Positions 21,805 to 33,312 of a stretch of DNA of 64,000 nt are shown one piece after another. A model generated the notes under the pieces. It had not been told where the DNA came from, did not search any database, and was given only the letters and a program-made list of their open reading frames with translations. The position numbers and the translations under genes are program-made. The stretch's first letter is position 1. Each line of letters opens with the position of its first letter. This DNA is from Dendrolimus kikuchii (taxonomy: Eukaryota; Arthropoda; Insecta; Lepidoptera; Lasiocampidae): NCBI GenBank assembly GCA_019925095.2, contig CM034402.1, forward strand, positions 6,087,501 through 6,151,500, read 5' to 3'.

Positions 21805-22254
21805 TTTTTTTTTATTGCAGGAGATCAGCAGATAGGCAGACGGTCCAGTTGATGGAAAACGGTTACCATCGCCTATGGACATTTGCAACACCAAAGTTGC
21901 TACAAATGCGCTGCTGCTCTCTTAAGGGAGACTGGAACCTGGTCACTAATGCCGGAACACAACTCAAGCTTGTTATGGCGACATACTTTAGACCAGGGGT
22001 AGTAGCCATCCAGTCGGGCAAATGCTGGCTGTGGGTTGTTAAGTCGCCTCCTACGACAGGCCGCCCGGCCGCAGGAAATTGTATTCTTTCTTCGTTCCTG
22101 CACGGATAATATTGTAGATAATAATGTTGTAGAAATTATTTATTTTTTGCTTTTTAGTTTGAAGTTTGTAATTAAATAATAATTTTTCTTTAATCTCTAT
22201 TAAAGAAAAATATTTATTAAATAATTAGTATGCTCCAAATTTTAGGCACACCAT
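21805..22254 (-). mobile_element. Fam-A copy 5, long form
   Basis: Body and head span 21805-22106; linker 22107-22254 is nearly identical to 20286-20432 (about four differences). Here the linker ends at ggcacacca and is followed by unrelated T-rich DNA, with no second head. A ~13 bp gap in the body (cgggcaaatgctggctg) removes the ccctaccacc block. Confidence 0.7.
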
Positions 22255-22291
22255 GATTTTTTTTTAACAAAAACAAAACTGACTTGTTGTC

Positions 22292-22375
22292 ATTTTATGA
22301 CATAATAAAAAATCGAGTTGACTGTCATCTACGCTTAGATGGCAGTCAACTTGACGTTTTATTATCCTATAAAAT
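22292..22375. repeat. Fold-back palindrome, ~40-bp arms
   Basis: attttatgacataataaaa...gagttgactgtcatct is inverted as agatggcagtcaac...ttttattatcctataaaat around a 5-nt loop near 22334. Arms have a few mismatches. MITE-like; no coding. Confidence 0.65.
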
Positions 22376-22484
22376 AATGTAGCCTTTTTTCTATAAGCCC
22401 ACATAGTTATAACGTCATAACTATAATAAGACTAACAGCCTGTTAAGTTGTTTAACAAGCAAATAAAATTTATTTTGTGTAATG

Positions 22485-22790
22485 ATATTATTTCGATTTC
22501 GTAACAGTTGGTTTCTCCGCGAGAGGGGTGTTAATCCTCTGCACAACCCCCACCATGCTGCAGGACCACACCCGTCGTTGGTCAGCAGTCCATCGGACTT
22601 AGTCGGAAGCGTAGATAGGCTGTACTACCGACCACTCCCTCATCCGTCGCCCGGGGGACGCTCCTCTACGCCGTGCGGGCCAGCGCGAAGAACTGGCAAG
22701 AAATCGCACAAGACAGAAACAGGTGGCGTGTTCTCATCTTGGAGGCCAAGACATATTTTGGGTCGCTGAGCCAACGGAGTTTAGTTATAA
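22485..22790 (+). pseudogene. LINE C-terminal relic with DRNRWR motif
   Basis: It is GC-rich compared with the flanks. One frame reads ..VARGTLLYAVRASAKNWQEI and AQDRNRWRVLILEAKTYFGS. The W.E.AQDR..WR...EA pattern is the usual last block of several insect LINE proteins (RTE/R1-like). A 95-codon frame at 22482-22769 is in another phase, so the relic is frameshifted. A compact Helitron starts at its 3' edge. Confidence 0.5.
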
Positions 22791-22962
22791 TCTATACTAT
22801 AGTAATATTATAAAGAGGTAAAATTTGGGACATTGTAGGGGTTAAAAATTATTTTTACTCTTGGAAAGCTACGTTAACAGGGAGTGTCATAGGCTATATA
22901 ACATGACGCGATATACCACGGGAGCGGGACAGAGCGCGGGTGAAACCGCGCCGGGCCGCTAG
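22791..22962 (+). mobile_element. Compact Helitron, 172 bp
   Basis: All terminal hallmarks are present. The start is A|TCTATACTATAG. A perfect 6-bp stem GCGCGG / CCGCGC (22934-22939, 22946-22951) has a 6-nt loop, and CTAG lies 7 nt downstream at 22959-22962, followed by T. There is no TSD or coding, as expected of a non-autonomous Helitron. Confidence 0.8.
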
Positions 22963-23949
22963 TGATATTATAAAAGTAAGGCGATAGTATGATATTTTAA
23001 CTCCTACTCTATCATATATGTAATTTTTTTTAGAATTTACTTTCTAGAAACGGACTGGATTTCGTCTGTCTGTGTGCCTGTTGACATTATTATGAAAATA
23101 GATAGATAGATCAGCTGTGTAATTTCAAAATATAGTAATTGACATCGTGTTTTAAATTAATGTTTATACATATATGTATTGTGCTTACCGAAACATGTAA
23201 AAATTATCAAAATATGCCAACACTCCGAATAAGGTTAATAAATTTTGAATTAGTACCTATATCGTTGCAATTCATGACATTGTTTTGTGTTGTCGTATGA
23301 GTTTTTTAGAATGCTAAGTGCATTACATCAAGGTTTTGAAAATGCACAACTAAAGTGAGATATTGTATACCAAAGCAATGTTCTACGTTCCGGTACATTG
23401 TTAAATAGCAGGGGAAGTTTATACGTAATATAATTTAAAAGCAATATTTGAGATGTAAAAATTAGATACCAGAGTTTCACAACGAGGGAAGAGTGTTGTC
23501 GATAGTGAGTGTAAATCTTGGGAGCCCAGTGGGTTGGAAAATTGAGAAGTGGATTAGGCAAATCACTTTTCATTCCATCCCGTAGCCGACGAAGTTTGCC
23601 CTTTTAAATTTTATTATCTCGGAGGCACGTCGAGAATGCGAGGGGCGACGTTTACAGCGGGGTTACAAGAGCGGATGTCATCCTGTTCTTATAACATACG
23701 ACTAAGGTCCGGTTTTTGATTCAAGAGATAAATATTATCTATCAACTAAATTCTAATCTGATTGAATACAAAAGTGAAACAATAGGGAGCCGACTGTCAT
23801 ATCAATTGAGTTACTTTTTACAAAAATAAGCCGCGTACACACCTGCGACCCGTAGCCGTAAGGCTCAAACCGGGAAAGCAGTGGCCGGCAGCGGCGCAGC
23901 GAGCTCTGTCAGTTTTAAATAATTTTGAAATTTATCTACATCTACTTAC
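22963..23949. other. Unassigned DNA
   Basis: No gene is seen. GC-richer patches lie at 23615-23690 and 23825-23915 (e.g. gtggccggcagcggcgcagc); they have no long frame and may be worn TE ends. Confidence 0.3.
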
Positions 23950-24356
23950 TATCTATCTATAATCTGCGGAGTGACGCTCGCGGACCGCGTTCGTAATACC
24001 GAAGTAAGAAAGAGAGTTAGTCTGAAAGAGAGTGTCGGGGTGAAGGTAAGGAAAGGAATGCTCCGGTGGTTCGGGCATGTGGAAAGAATGCATGATAACA
24101 GAATGACTAAACAGATATACAATGCAAAAGTGGATAGATGCAGAAGTCGTGGAAGGTCACGACACACCTTCTATGATCAAATTGATCGTGTACTAGCAGA
24201 AGGCTCCTGACGCCTTAAGAACAGACGAGCGTGCATGACAAGAGTTATGTATGTCAAAGAAGCAAGTGAGGTGTCTAAGAATAAGCCTAAATGGCGCTCT
24301 GTTGTTCGTGCCTACCCCGCAAGGTAACTGGCGTGAAGTTATGTATGTATGTATGT
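23950..24356 (+). pseudogene. Fam-D RTE-like LINE C-terminus, copy 3
   Basis: The frame 23971-24210 encodes TLADRVRNTEVRKRVSLKES, then KVRKGMLRWFGHVERMHDNR, ..QIYNAKVDRCRSRGRSRHTF.. and DQIDRVLAEGS with a stop. In the 61 kb copy the same place reads LAEGDVRSLKNRRACM; here bases of GDVRSL are rearranged, breaking the frame. The LRWFGHV.R and GR.R.(T/W)..DQI blocks are the hallmark C-terminus of RTE-like LINEs. The tail is (ATGT)n at 24337-24354. Non-functional. Confidence 0.75.
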
Positions 24357-24461
24357 ACTTACTATCTATATATTTATAGTATATCTTTTTGTACTTATAT
24401 GTATTTTGTATACATATTATTTATCATTATTTATAAACTGCACACCGTCAGTATTAAAAAT

Positions 24462-24560
24462 CCAATCCCTGCCAAGGTTTGCCTGGAAGAGATCGCTTTT
24501 TAGCAATAAGGCCGCCCGTTGTACTATCTCTTGTCAAAAATCGAATTTCCTAGCGAATGT
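24462..24560 (+). mobile_element. Fam-C LINE 3' end, partial
   Basis: ccctgccaaggtttgcctgg, then aagagatcgctttttagcaa and taaggccgcc. The AATAAAG tail is absent. Confidence 0.55.
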
Positions 24561-26859
24561 TATCGAGTTATAATTATTACAAGTGCTAGATAGAAAAAAT
24601 ATTTAAACGATAAAATCGCGCCCCGCTTTAAGGAGGCCCATACAATATTTCCGGTGAAAATGAATTTCATCGCGATCAAGCGGGAATGCTAACTTACCAG
24701 CCTATAAAGAGTTTATTCGTCACAAATTTCAAAATTTCTATTTCAGTGTTTGATATTACAAATTGGTCGGTTTTGGCTTTGTTCGCGAAGCTTCCTTTTG
24801 AATTCAATTGGCTCGATCTAAACTTATTCACGGTTTATAATTAAACGTATTTTTACATTAGCCCTAACATCCATCAAAAGGGTGAGAGAGACTATAAACA
24901 ATTAAAACTCAACGAATATCCGACCAAATTAAGTAATTATCCAGCAAGCGTCTATCTTTAAAATTATTCAGTTCCTCATTCAAAATATTTTAATATCTTG
25001 CATCACTTCGCTTCCCTTTTTTCTTATTTTACACCAAATTCAAGAGTCAATTTAAATAGTCTGGCGGTAATAATTACTTTCCTTAATACAGACACTTTTG
25101 CAAAGCTTAGTTTAAATAAGATATGAAATAGTTATAAAAAGAATCCAAAAACCACAATCCAGGTGTATTGGACAGAACTCTTCTGACCGGCCACTCAATT
25201 TTAGTTTGAGAGTTTACCCCTTCAAATTTCTTTCAAATTTATCTTTTCATAAAAAGGGGCGTGCAAGGTGTTCCGTTTGCATATGTGTTTTCTATTATTT
25301 GAATAATCGATGTTCGAGTGTCACGGCTCTAGCGGTATCTAAGACACCAATGTTTTGGTTGTCTAGCATGTTCTTATCCGTCAAAGTCGAGAGCTGTCAG
25401 TGAGTCGTCGGATACTACGAACCAATTGAACATTAATTCCCGCCAAATCGAACAAAATTAATATTACTACAATCTAGAGATGTTAGCAGCATCCGATGAG
25501 TACTTGCTTATATCCTTACTGTTAAGCCTAGACTTCAAACATCGGTCAAGTCTGAAATATAATTAGAAAATCAGAATCGACATATCTTCCCATAATACAG
25601 CTACCGTCCTTTTGGATGTGTATGCTACACAAGCTACCTATTACTTCGAAGTTGCCGGAAATTTCTGCTCGTGGCGGGATTCATTTACCCTATAAGTAGT
25701 AGTAGTAAGTAACCATACAATTAGTAGAAAATTGATATTACTTGTCAATCAAGTTTAACCAGTAATAATGTAAATAAATGTATAGTAAAATTAAAAACCA
25801 GAAAAAGAGTGCTCCAAATTGTTAAAATTAAAAAATTTATAAAACTTATATACATTTTGATAAATAAATCATAAAGCCTGCTCATAATAATTTACACATC
25901 AGCTCAATAAGAATTAATAACCTCACTTAAAATATTATCGAATATCATCGCTCAACTTAATTGGTGGATTACGAGCACCAATATTATACTAATTCAAACG
26001 AGGTCGTTCCCATCAGCTTTAAATCACATTAATTACTTTAACTTTGCGAGTCCCATGGAAATGTTTGACGAATTCCATGAAAATTTATCATTAAGTTAAA
26101 TTAATTATTTCGGCTTCAAAGAATTGTTTGCGAATCAAATTCTCTCGTCTCCTGAATTGTTTTTGAAATTTACAGGATTTGTTAATGTATTTGTTCACTT
26201 TACATTTACCTACCAAGTCTCGTGTTAAAAGGTGTAATAAAATATTATAAAAAAATAGAATTCAGTGTAAACTTCATGTAACGTAACTCGATTTAACGAC
26301 AAACTCCCTTAAGCGTCCAAATCATTTGGCTTTGGTTGGTTTAGCTTGCCTTACATACAATGATATACTCTATATAGCATTACACCCACTCTCAATAACG
26401 ACAACAATTAAGTAATAAAAAGTACCCTTTAAGATGCTAAAATTAGTAAAAACTGTGCAGTTGAGTACTTTCTTTTATCGCTTTATTATCAAAGCTCGTA
26501 ATAAACTTGACTGTCGGCATCATGCGTACCGAAATTTCTAAGTGTTCCTTTATCACCAAGATGCCTCAATGTCGCAAGATATGAATAAAATAAGTAAAAA
26601 ATACAACAAAATTATTAGTGCAACAAAAGACGTCAGACAAAAATGACAGGCTTCTCCCCATTCAAAGACTACTGTCTATAACGCCATGTATATAATGTAC
26701 AGTCCCTTCAGTGTCGTTACGTAGAGTTTACACTGTACTTATATTTATATAGTATTTATTTATTTGGTGACGAAAGCCCTTTGAGCAATATAAATAATAT
26801 CGGCCAAGTGCATGAAGTCCAGGTACAGTGAAGGGTAACGTGAAGCATCTTTTTCTATT
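24561..26859. other. Quiet AT-rich DNA, 2.3 kb
   Basis: No gene, recognised repeat or long frame is seen. It is one of the longest stretches here without a visible TE and is a better place than most to look for conserved non-coding host DNA. Confidence 0.4.
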
Positions 26860-27175
26860 TATTTTTATTGCATGAGTTCAGTAGACACGCAGACAACCCA
26901 CCTGATGGAAAGCAGTTACCATCGCCTATAGACTTTGCAACACCAAAGGTGCAACGAATGCGTTGCTGCTCTCTAAAAGGATACTGGAGCCTGGCCACTA
27001 ATGCCAGAACACAACTCAAGGTTGTTATAGCGGCATACTCTAGATCAGGGATGGTAGCCATCCAGATGGGCAAATACCCTACCACCTGGCTGTGGATTGT
27101 TTTGTTGCCTCTTACTACAGGCCGCCCCGCCGCAGGAAATTGTATTCTTTCCCGGTTCCTGCCCGGAAATTGTAT
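26860..27175 (-). mobile_element. Fam-A copy 6 (full, diverged)
   Basis: From tttttattgcatgagttcag to ttcccggttcctgcccgg. Many substitutions relative to other copies; the sense frame is shifted near the LINE-like end (RCTFGVAKSIGDG). Confidence 0.7.
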
Positions 27176-27203
27176 GTAAAATAAAATGTTTTAAATTACT
27201 AGA

Positions 27204-27250
27204 CGTATATTTTACCCTAATAAATATGTTAATTAGGGTAAAAATATACG
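27204..27250. repeat. Inverted repeat, 18-bp arms
   Basis: cgtatattttaccctaat (27204-27221) is inverted as attagggtaaaaatatacg (27232-27250) with one extra A. Confidence 0.7.
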
Positions 27251-28382
27251 GTCACAATGAACGCAACCTATTGGCACAATGTTGGTGGATATAACAGTCG
27301 CTACAGTGCAGGCAATATGTGTGTTACTATATTATATTTTTAAATGTGACCCTTTATTATCTCTGATTATTTTACAATACTGCGTTCGTTAAAAATATGA
27401 GTTCCCATAATGATCATTTAAACTCTAATTTGGAAATAAATTAATCAAATATCGAAATAGCTAACACACTTGCAGCACCGAGTGGTAGAGGTTAAATGAT
27501 ACCTCAGATGGCAGAGAGTAAGTAGTATTCACTGTCGAGTACTAATGTGAACTGAAGTGAACTAATTTATTTTGGAAACGGTAACCATAAGTACAAATAT
27601 TAACAAGTCGTACAGCTAGTACTATAAATAGCACATTATGTGAGCGGGACGGATGATGTGCGAGCGAGATAAAGCAACTATTAATATGTGCGCTCTCGCG
27701 TTGCGCCGGCCAGTAGTTCGTTGTCCGCTACGATGACTAGACGTATGCAGCTCCTATACTCTCATCGCACAGAACTCGATTAGCTCAAGGCTTATCGTTT
27801 CGCGCTGAGATTCAGCGAGAACGTGGTATCATCACAACAATCGAACCGGCCTTAAAAGCTGTAATCAAGATTATAATTCCAGCAAGGCTCTACCACGTAG
27901 CCAATTTGACGTCCGCTCGTTAATATAAACTTTGCTTTTGATTTTATTGCAAAGTGTATCATCGACTCGATTCTGTTTTTGCTGAAATATCTGAACACTA
28001 AAAACTGCATGGTATATTGAATCCAACTTTCTTTTCAATAATATATGGAGGTCAGATGTGCCCTCAGAATGACCGCACGCAAACAAAAACTGTGCAAATA
28101 TGCTCCATACTCAAATGATATCCGACCCTTGTCAAACCGTATATCGTCCTATGTTATTTACAAATAAATAGATGCCCACATAATTTGCATGGGTTATGTA
28201 ATGGTCGGAATGACATGTGGGTGAGGTGACATTTTGGAAATTTTAATGGGACCCTTATTTAAAGTTGTTTGTGTTGAATGAGTTTAAGTTTGAATTATTT
28301 GATGAATTTCAACGTACTTAATAGGGTATGTGGGCAAATCAACTGAACTAAATTTTGTAAAATTTTTCCCAGTGCTAAATAT
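27251..28382. other. Mostly unassigned; GC-richer patch
   Basis: No gene is seen. The part at 27640-27860 is GC-richer (gcgctctcgcgttgcgccgg, tgagcgggacg) with no long frame. It could be an LTR or Helitron remnant or a regulatory patch; the sequence does not decide. Confidence 0.3.
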
Positions 28383-28881
28383 TGTTACATGCCGGCAAAA
28401 GTGAATGCACACCTGCCTGCCATAAAGCACAGTTTATTACCTTCCCGCATTTGGACTTCTTTTATTTACTTAGAAGAACAGTCTATTAATATTGTACTAG
28501 TTTATGGCCGTTCGCTGGAATAATTTAGCAGGTGTGCGGATTACGTTTTCTGGGAAATTGCGTCTGCGCTTGGCAGGTATGGCATATTGTATTTGTATAG
28601 TTGAGTATAAAAACAATACCCGAACGGAGGGGTGAGGCAGTCAAGCGACGATTACGATAAAAGCAAGACGTGTTTACATTCGACAGCGAGGATTACGATA
28701 CGAGCAAGACGTACATTCGATAAGCTATACAGTGATGGATTTTGCGCGTGTTATTGAATTATGCAGTTTGTACTGGTTGCGTCCAGTTATATCTGTACCT
28801 GTGTTATACGTATTTGTATAGTTCTAATAAATTCTATAATAATTCCAACGGCATTTTAATTCGAGTCCCGCACTCGTAACA
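28383..28881 (+). mobile_element. Fam-H solo LTR, copy 2
   Basis: TGTTACAT...TCGTAACA, 499 bp, with ATAT on both sides (28379-28382, 28882-28885). TATA-like gagtataaaaaca near 28604, AATAAA near 28827, and the ggcattttaattcgagtccc end match copy 1. It contains a local near-repeat of ~30 bp (aagcgacgattacgataaaagcaagacg / cagcgaggattacgatacgagcaagacg). Confidence 0.65.
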
Positions 28882-28973
28882 ATATTATTCGTTTGAATTG
28901 ATAATTGAATTAGATTGACTTTTGAAGTATAATTTCTATATAGATCTAACCTAACCAAATTTAATTCAATACA

Positions 28974-29223
28974 TCTATATATTAATTACGTGAAGCAAAA
29001 ACCAAATTATAATTTGCAGTAAACCTGCAAAAAATCGAAATGTGTGCTGGGACACATAGTAGAAGTGAAACTTCAATGGACAAGTGGAAAAACAAAGAAG
29101 TGGCAACAAAATTTTAACTTGAAGTTTTATGTATCCCAGCACACATTTAGATTTTTTTATTAGATTCACGTTTTTTGCTAATTTATATAAAGAACAGTTA
29201 GTTATAATTATATAATATTCTAG
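28974..29223 (+). mobile_element. Possible Helitron with internal fold-back
   Basis: The left end A|TCTATATATTAATTACGTG matches the Fam-M Helitron start; CTAG|T lies at 29220-29223. In between, aaatgtgtgctgggacaca (29038-29056) is inverted near 29130-29149. No GC hairpin precedes the CTAG, so the right end is uncertain. Confidence 0.35.
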
Positions 29224-29559
29224 TTCAAATATAGAGCTCACTTTTTTGCCTCAACATATATATATTTTTAGGGCTCCAAAGGGGGGAAAATGTGTTGTAG
29301 TTATACTGTTGCGGCGGCGCTGGGTTTAATATAACGATGGACTATGTCAATTCTGTAGGAAAAGAAGTGTTGAGCAATTTACATGGGAATGTGAGATTGA
29401 GCACGCACGTACCTGATTAATGGGCATGAAATGCAGCTGCTCCTCACTTTCACTTCTTTTTCACTTCAGTTCACTTGTAGTTTTATTTAATATCCAAACA
29501 TGTAATTCGCGCTTTACCAAAGACAAAAATCATCGACGCTCTCCCTTCTCTCTGCCTTG

Positions 29560-29834
29560 GCTTGGAACTGGAGTGTGTGAAATAAAATATTAAAATATAG
29601 AACCATCCGGGAACCCACTCAAACACAAAAACAAAATCACCAAAATCAGTCCAGGTGATTAGGAGGATTCTAGAACCCGATCTCAGCGCCACCTACCGGT
29701 TCTAACGGGATAGAAAGTATCCTATGTCCGTCTCCTGGTTCTAAGCTACCTCCTCACCAATTTTCAGCCAAATCGATATAGCCGTTTTTGAGTTATAAAT
29801 GGTATAACTGACACGACTTATATATATATATAGA
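29560..29834 (-). mobile_element. Helitron-like 5' half
   Basis: On the minus strand it starts TCTATATATATATATAAGTC, followed by caaaaacggctatatcgatt. The blocks agaacccgat and cgccacctacc match the elements at 31813 and 44358. A clear CTAG end was not found. Confidence 0.4.
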
Positions 29835-30057
29835 CAGATATTAATATGTTTATTATATTTTATACTAGCGATGCAGAGCGGGTCATTTAGAAATTATATA
29901 CATATATGGTATGTTGCGGGTGCGATATATTTTATATTATGTTATTTACAAAGCGGAGCGATATTAGTTTATTTTATTAATGAAATGACAATGTATGACT
30001 GACGTGCGTGCGTAAAAGGGTACACGCCGCCAGATTTAAATGAAGAATTTAAATATA

Positions 30058-30390
30058 CATACACATACATACATAACTTCACGCCAGTTCCGTTGCGGGG
30101 TAGGCACGAACAACAGACCGCCATTTAGGCTTACACACCTCACTTGCTTCTTTGATATTCATAGCTCTTGTCATGTGCACTCGTCTGTTCTTAAGGCTCC
30201 TGACATCACCTTCTTCTAGTACACGATCAATTTGATCATGGAAGGTGTGTCGTGGCCTTCCACGACTTCTGCATCCATCCACTTTTGCATTGCATATCTG
30301 TTTAGTCATTCTTTCCACATGCCCGAACCACCGGAGCATTCCTTTCCTTACCTTCACCCCGACACTCTCTTTCTTAGTCCGGTATTACGT
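30058..30390 (-). pseudogene. Fam-D RTE-like LINE C-terminus, copy 4
   Basis: The minus frame 30357-30079 encodes KVRKGMLRWFGHVERMTKQI, then NAKVDGCRSRGRPRHTFHDQ, ..LEEGDVRSLKNRRVHMTRAM.. and ends AYPATELA. It lacks MHDNR after VER, a small in-frame deletion. The (ATAC)n tail is at 30056-30075. 5'-truncated. Confidence 0.75.
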
Positions 30391-30970
30391 ACTTTAAATA
30401 TCTTAGAAGAAAAATATGAATAGGCCGAAAGAAGGTTCACATTGCGGTACCATGTACACTAATCATATTTCATCTATATTGCCATGTTTTTTGCAAATAA
30501 ATAGTATCTACTTGTAAAAATTGAATTTGAAACCTATTTTATCATATTACAAAAGGACGAAGCCTTTTAGTTTTATATATAGCATAGCATTTTGGCTAAC
30601 TTTGTTGTATTTCATAATCAAAATATCGTTATACAGCAAAAACTTATTACTAAGTTTGTGCTGTGGAAGGCAATAAACTTGATACTTACTGAAGAAAAAA
30701 GTTAGTAAGTATCATTAAGGCAAACAAAACCAAATCAAAGCACTTCATCGACTAATGATTGAGAAGTTACTCATTTGGCAAACAACTTATATATAGATCC
30801 ATCCAGACGAATATGTTTCAATATTAATAAAAAAATATTGTTATGTGACAGTGATTATACTAAGTATATAATGATGTTCGATCGGTGTGATAACACGCTC
30901 TCAGAGAATATAGGCGTAAAACGATACGTAAAGCTATGAGCTTATCGTGTTTTGTATGATGAGTGAAAGT
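30391..30970. other. Unassigned AT-rich DNA
   Basis: No gene is seen. A small dyad (cttgatacttact ... agtaagtatcat) lies near 30678-30715. Confidence 0.35.
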
Positions 30971-31060
30971 TCTGATGGCCCACTTCCACTCTGCTTTACC
31001 ATGTTTCGACTTCTATCCTACTACTCTATTTCCCTCTCCCATCCTCGCTATCCAGTTTCA
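30971..31060 (+). mobile_element. Fam-R retroelement fragment
   Basis: It has ccatgtttcgacttctatcc, tactactctatttccctctc and ccatcctcgc, a segment found upstream of the shared tail in Fam-R copies at 31680 and 33820. The tail itself is missing here. Confidence 0.4.
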
Positions 31061-31164
31061 TTTATCCAATGTGAAACGGTAGATTTCGTTGGTTGATCGG
31101 CCCTCTCGTGTTGCCTATAAAATAAAATAATTAGTAAAATAAATATAAATACAAATAACATTTC

Positions 31165-31476
31165 TATCCGTGCAGGACGGAGAAAGAATACAATTTCCTG
31201 CGGCCTGGCGGCCTGTCGTAGGAGGCGACTAAACAACCCACAGCCAGGTGGTAGGGTATTTGCTCGACTGGATGGCTACCACTCCTGGTCTAAAGTATGT
31301 CGCTATAAAAACCTTGTGTTGTGTTCCGGCATTAGTGACCAGGTTCCAGTCTCCCTTAAGAGAGCAGCAGCGCATTTGTAGCACCTTTGGTGTTGCAAAT
31401 GTCTATAGGCGATGGTAACCGCTTTCCATCGAGTGGGCCATCTGCCTGTCTGCTGAACTCTGCAATAAAAAAAAAT
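31165..31476 (+). mobile_element. Fam-A copy 7
   Basis: The sense strand is plus: atccgtgcaggacggagaaag at the start, gcaataaaaaaaaat at the end. A one-base loss in the head shifts the upper frame, but from the ATG at 31272 it is open to ..REQQRICSTFGVANVYRRW. Confidence 0.75.
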
Positions 31477-31679
31477 AACATAAATATATTTAAAAATATA
31501 CATGTAACATTTCTGTGCAATTACCTGTGTATTTTTTAATAATAAATGAAAGCATATATTGAATGCATAGAGAATAATCGAATGCACGAACATCACTCGG
31601 GATAGACCCGAGGTAGTTACCTACGAGTACCAACCGTGACACCGTGACATACGTGCCCGATATTCGATTCTAACTTTCA

Positions 31680-31812
31680 AACCCTGAAAACCTTGTTTTA
31701 TTCTCCTCCTGTCCCATCCTAAAAGCTTAGAATGCGTTGGGTTCACAGCTGGTGTTGCAAACGTCTACATCAAAGGCGATGATAATCAATTTCTATTAAG
31801 TGGACCGTCTAG
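31680..31812 (+). mobile_element. Fam-R retroelement 3' end
   Basis: tcctgtcccatcctaaaagc, then ggtgttgcaaacgtctacat, aaaggcgatgataatcaatt and aagtggaccgtct. The second half is a diverged form of the tail of Fam-A and Fam-B. Confidence 0.5.
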
Positions 31813-32168
31813 TCTATATTATTATGAAGAAGAAAGATTTGTGATTTTGTGTGTTTGTAACGAATAAACTCAAAAACTATTGGTCTGATTTCAAAAATTC
31901 TTTCACCCTTCGAATGCTACATTATCTCTAATTAATATAGGCTATATAAAAATAGGGATTCCTACTAAAACTTCAATAAGGTAACCCATCAATCTAAACA
32001 AAATACTTGGCGCTGGAATCGGGTTCTACGATTTTGATAAAATTTTATGTGTATTTCAGTGGGTCCCGGGATGGTTTAGATTCACAATGAGACCCGGTAG
32101 GTGGCGCTGGAATCGGGTTCTAGCTTTTAATTTTTTCCGCGCAGGACAACGTCTGCCGAAACTGCTAG
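31813..32168 (+). mobile_element. Helitron-like element
   Basis: It starts TCTATATTATTATGAAGAAG (preceded by G, not A) and ends gcaggacaacgtctgccg, aaactgCTAG|T. The end can form a hairpin GCAGG..CTGC. The interior block ctggtctgatttcaaaaatt matches 40944-41382. Confidence 0.6.
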
Positions 32169-32204
32169 TCTTTTATAATTTAGAAACCTTACAGAGCTAG
32201 CTTT

Positions 32205-32630
32205 TTTCCCAAAATATTTTTTTATATAGCTGGAGTACAGTAGATAGGCTGACGGACCACCTGATGGAAAGCGGTTACCGTCGCCTAAGGACTTTTGCAA
32301 TACCAGGGATGTTACCAACGCGCTGCCGGCCTCGATGAAATTGTATGACACCATTTTTTTAAAAAACTCCATATCGTAGCGCTGTGGGAAAACCTCGGCT
32401 GGGAGCTTATTCCAAACCCCTACAGTACGCAAGAGAAACGTTCTACAGAACCGTTGCGTACATGAGCGAAGCGGCTCAAGGAAGTGGGGATGAATTCCCA
32501 ACCAATGGCGAGCGGTGCGATGGTAGAAAGCGGACGAAGGCATTATTCTAAACAGTTCTTCGGAACACTCCACGTTATACAGTCGGTAGAATACACAGAG
32601 AGAAGCGAAGTCTCTCCAAAATATTGTCAT
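32205..32630 (-). pseudogene. Fam-B LINE 3' end with RT C-terminus, best copy
   Basis: The minus frame 32630-32127 is open for 167 codons: FASLCVFYRLYNVECSEELF, RIMPSSAFYHRTARHWLGIH, ..FLLRTVGVWNKLPAEVFP.., YDMEFFKKMVSYNF. These blocks are the C-terminal part of Jockey/CR1-like reverse transcriptases in Lepidoptera. The protein then passes into the tail region (..SLGDGNRFPSGGPSAY..), which is the strand-shared tail of Fam-A. The RT palm with its catalytic aspartates is absent. It is 5'-truncated and non-functional; the last part of the frame reads into the neighbouring Helitron. Confidence 0.8.
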
Positions 32631-33177
32631 ATATTCTTATTCTTCTATCCTTTTAGTGATGACCATTAGTACAAAATACAAACTCGCAACATCTAGGCAA
32701 TAGACACTCAGGTATGGCAATAAAGAAAAGTATTTACGAACTCGTCGTACACTTTAACCAAGAAAATTATACAGTGACACGAAACTACACAACTATAGCG
32801 TTTGTTGGCGTGTCTAGGCAATAACATTCTGCGCAGGGATCGTAAACATTCAGCATAGACGCTATAAAGATATTAGTGGGGGCACTTCCAACAAACGGTT
32901 GTGTGTGTGTTGAACCTTTTTTTATGTGTGTAATGAAACGAATGTTATTTTTATTCGAATACAATTCGAATCGAATCGGTTTGAATGCGGAATTATGTTT
33001 GGGAATGTTTTACCATCGTTTTCTGGGGGGACATGTTGTTTATGTGTTGTTTTTTGATGACCAAATGATAATGATATGCCCGGTGTTTCGTAATAAAAAT
33101 GATGACAGGAATGTGATATTTACGAGACTGTATTGAAATACAACGTGGTAGTGCGCATAATAATAATAATAATTTAG
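32631..33177. other. Unassigned DNA
   Basis: No gene is convincing. An 86-codon plus frame at 32876-33136 has no recognisable domain. The motif tctaggcaata recurs at ~32690 and ~32812. A short (ATA)n run lies at 33160-33174. Confidence 0.3.
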
Positions 33178-33312
33178 TGTCACGCCACATTTACATTAAA
33201 TTTGTCAAGGGGCCTCTACGTGTTGGCCTTCCCATGGCCCCACGCAAGCCCCCCAAAAGTCCGGGCCATTTTTATGGCCCGTGGTCTTGAAAGACATACA
33301 GTATATAATAAT
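33178..33312 (+). mobile_element. Fam-I element, copy 3 (3' end only)
   Basis: gtcacgccacatttacatta, ggggcctctacgtgttggcc, gtccgggccatttttatggc and cttgaaagacatac match, inverted, the left parts of the copies at 18106 and 35745. Only the end is kept, as in 5'-truncated retroposition. Confidence 0.6.
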
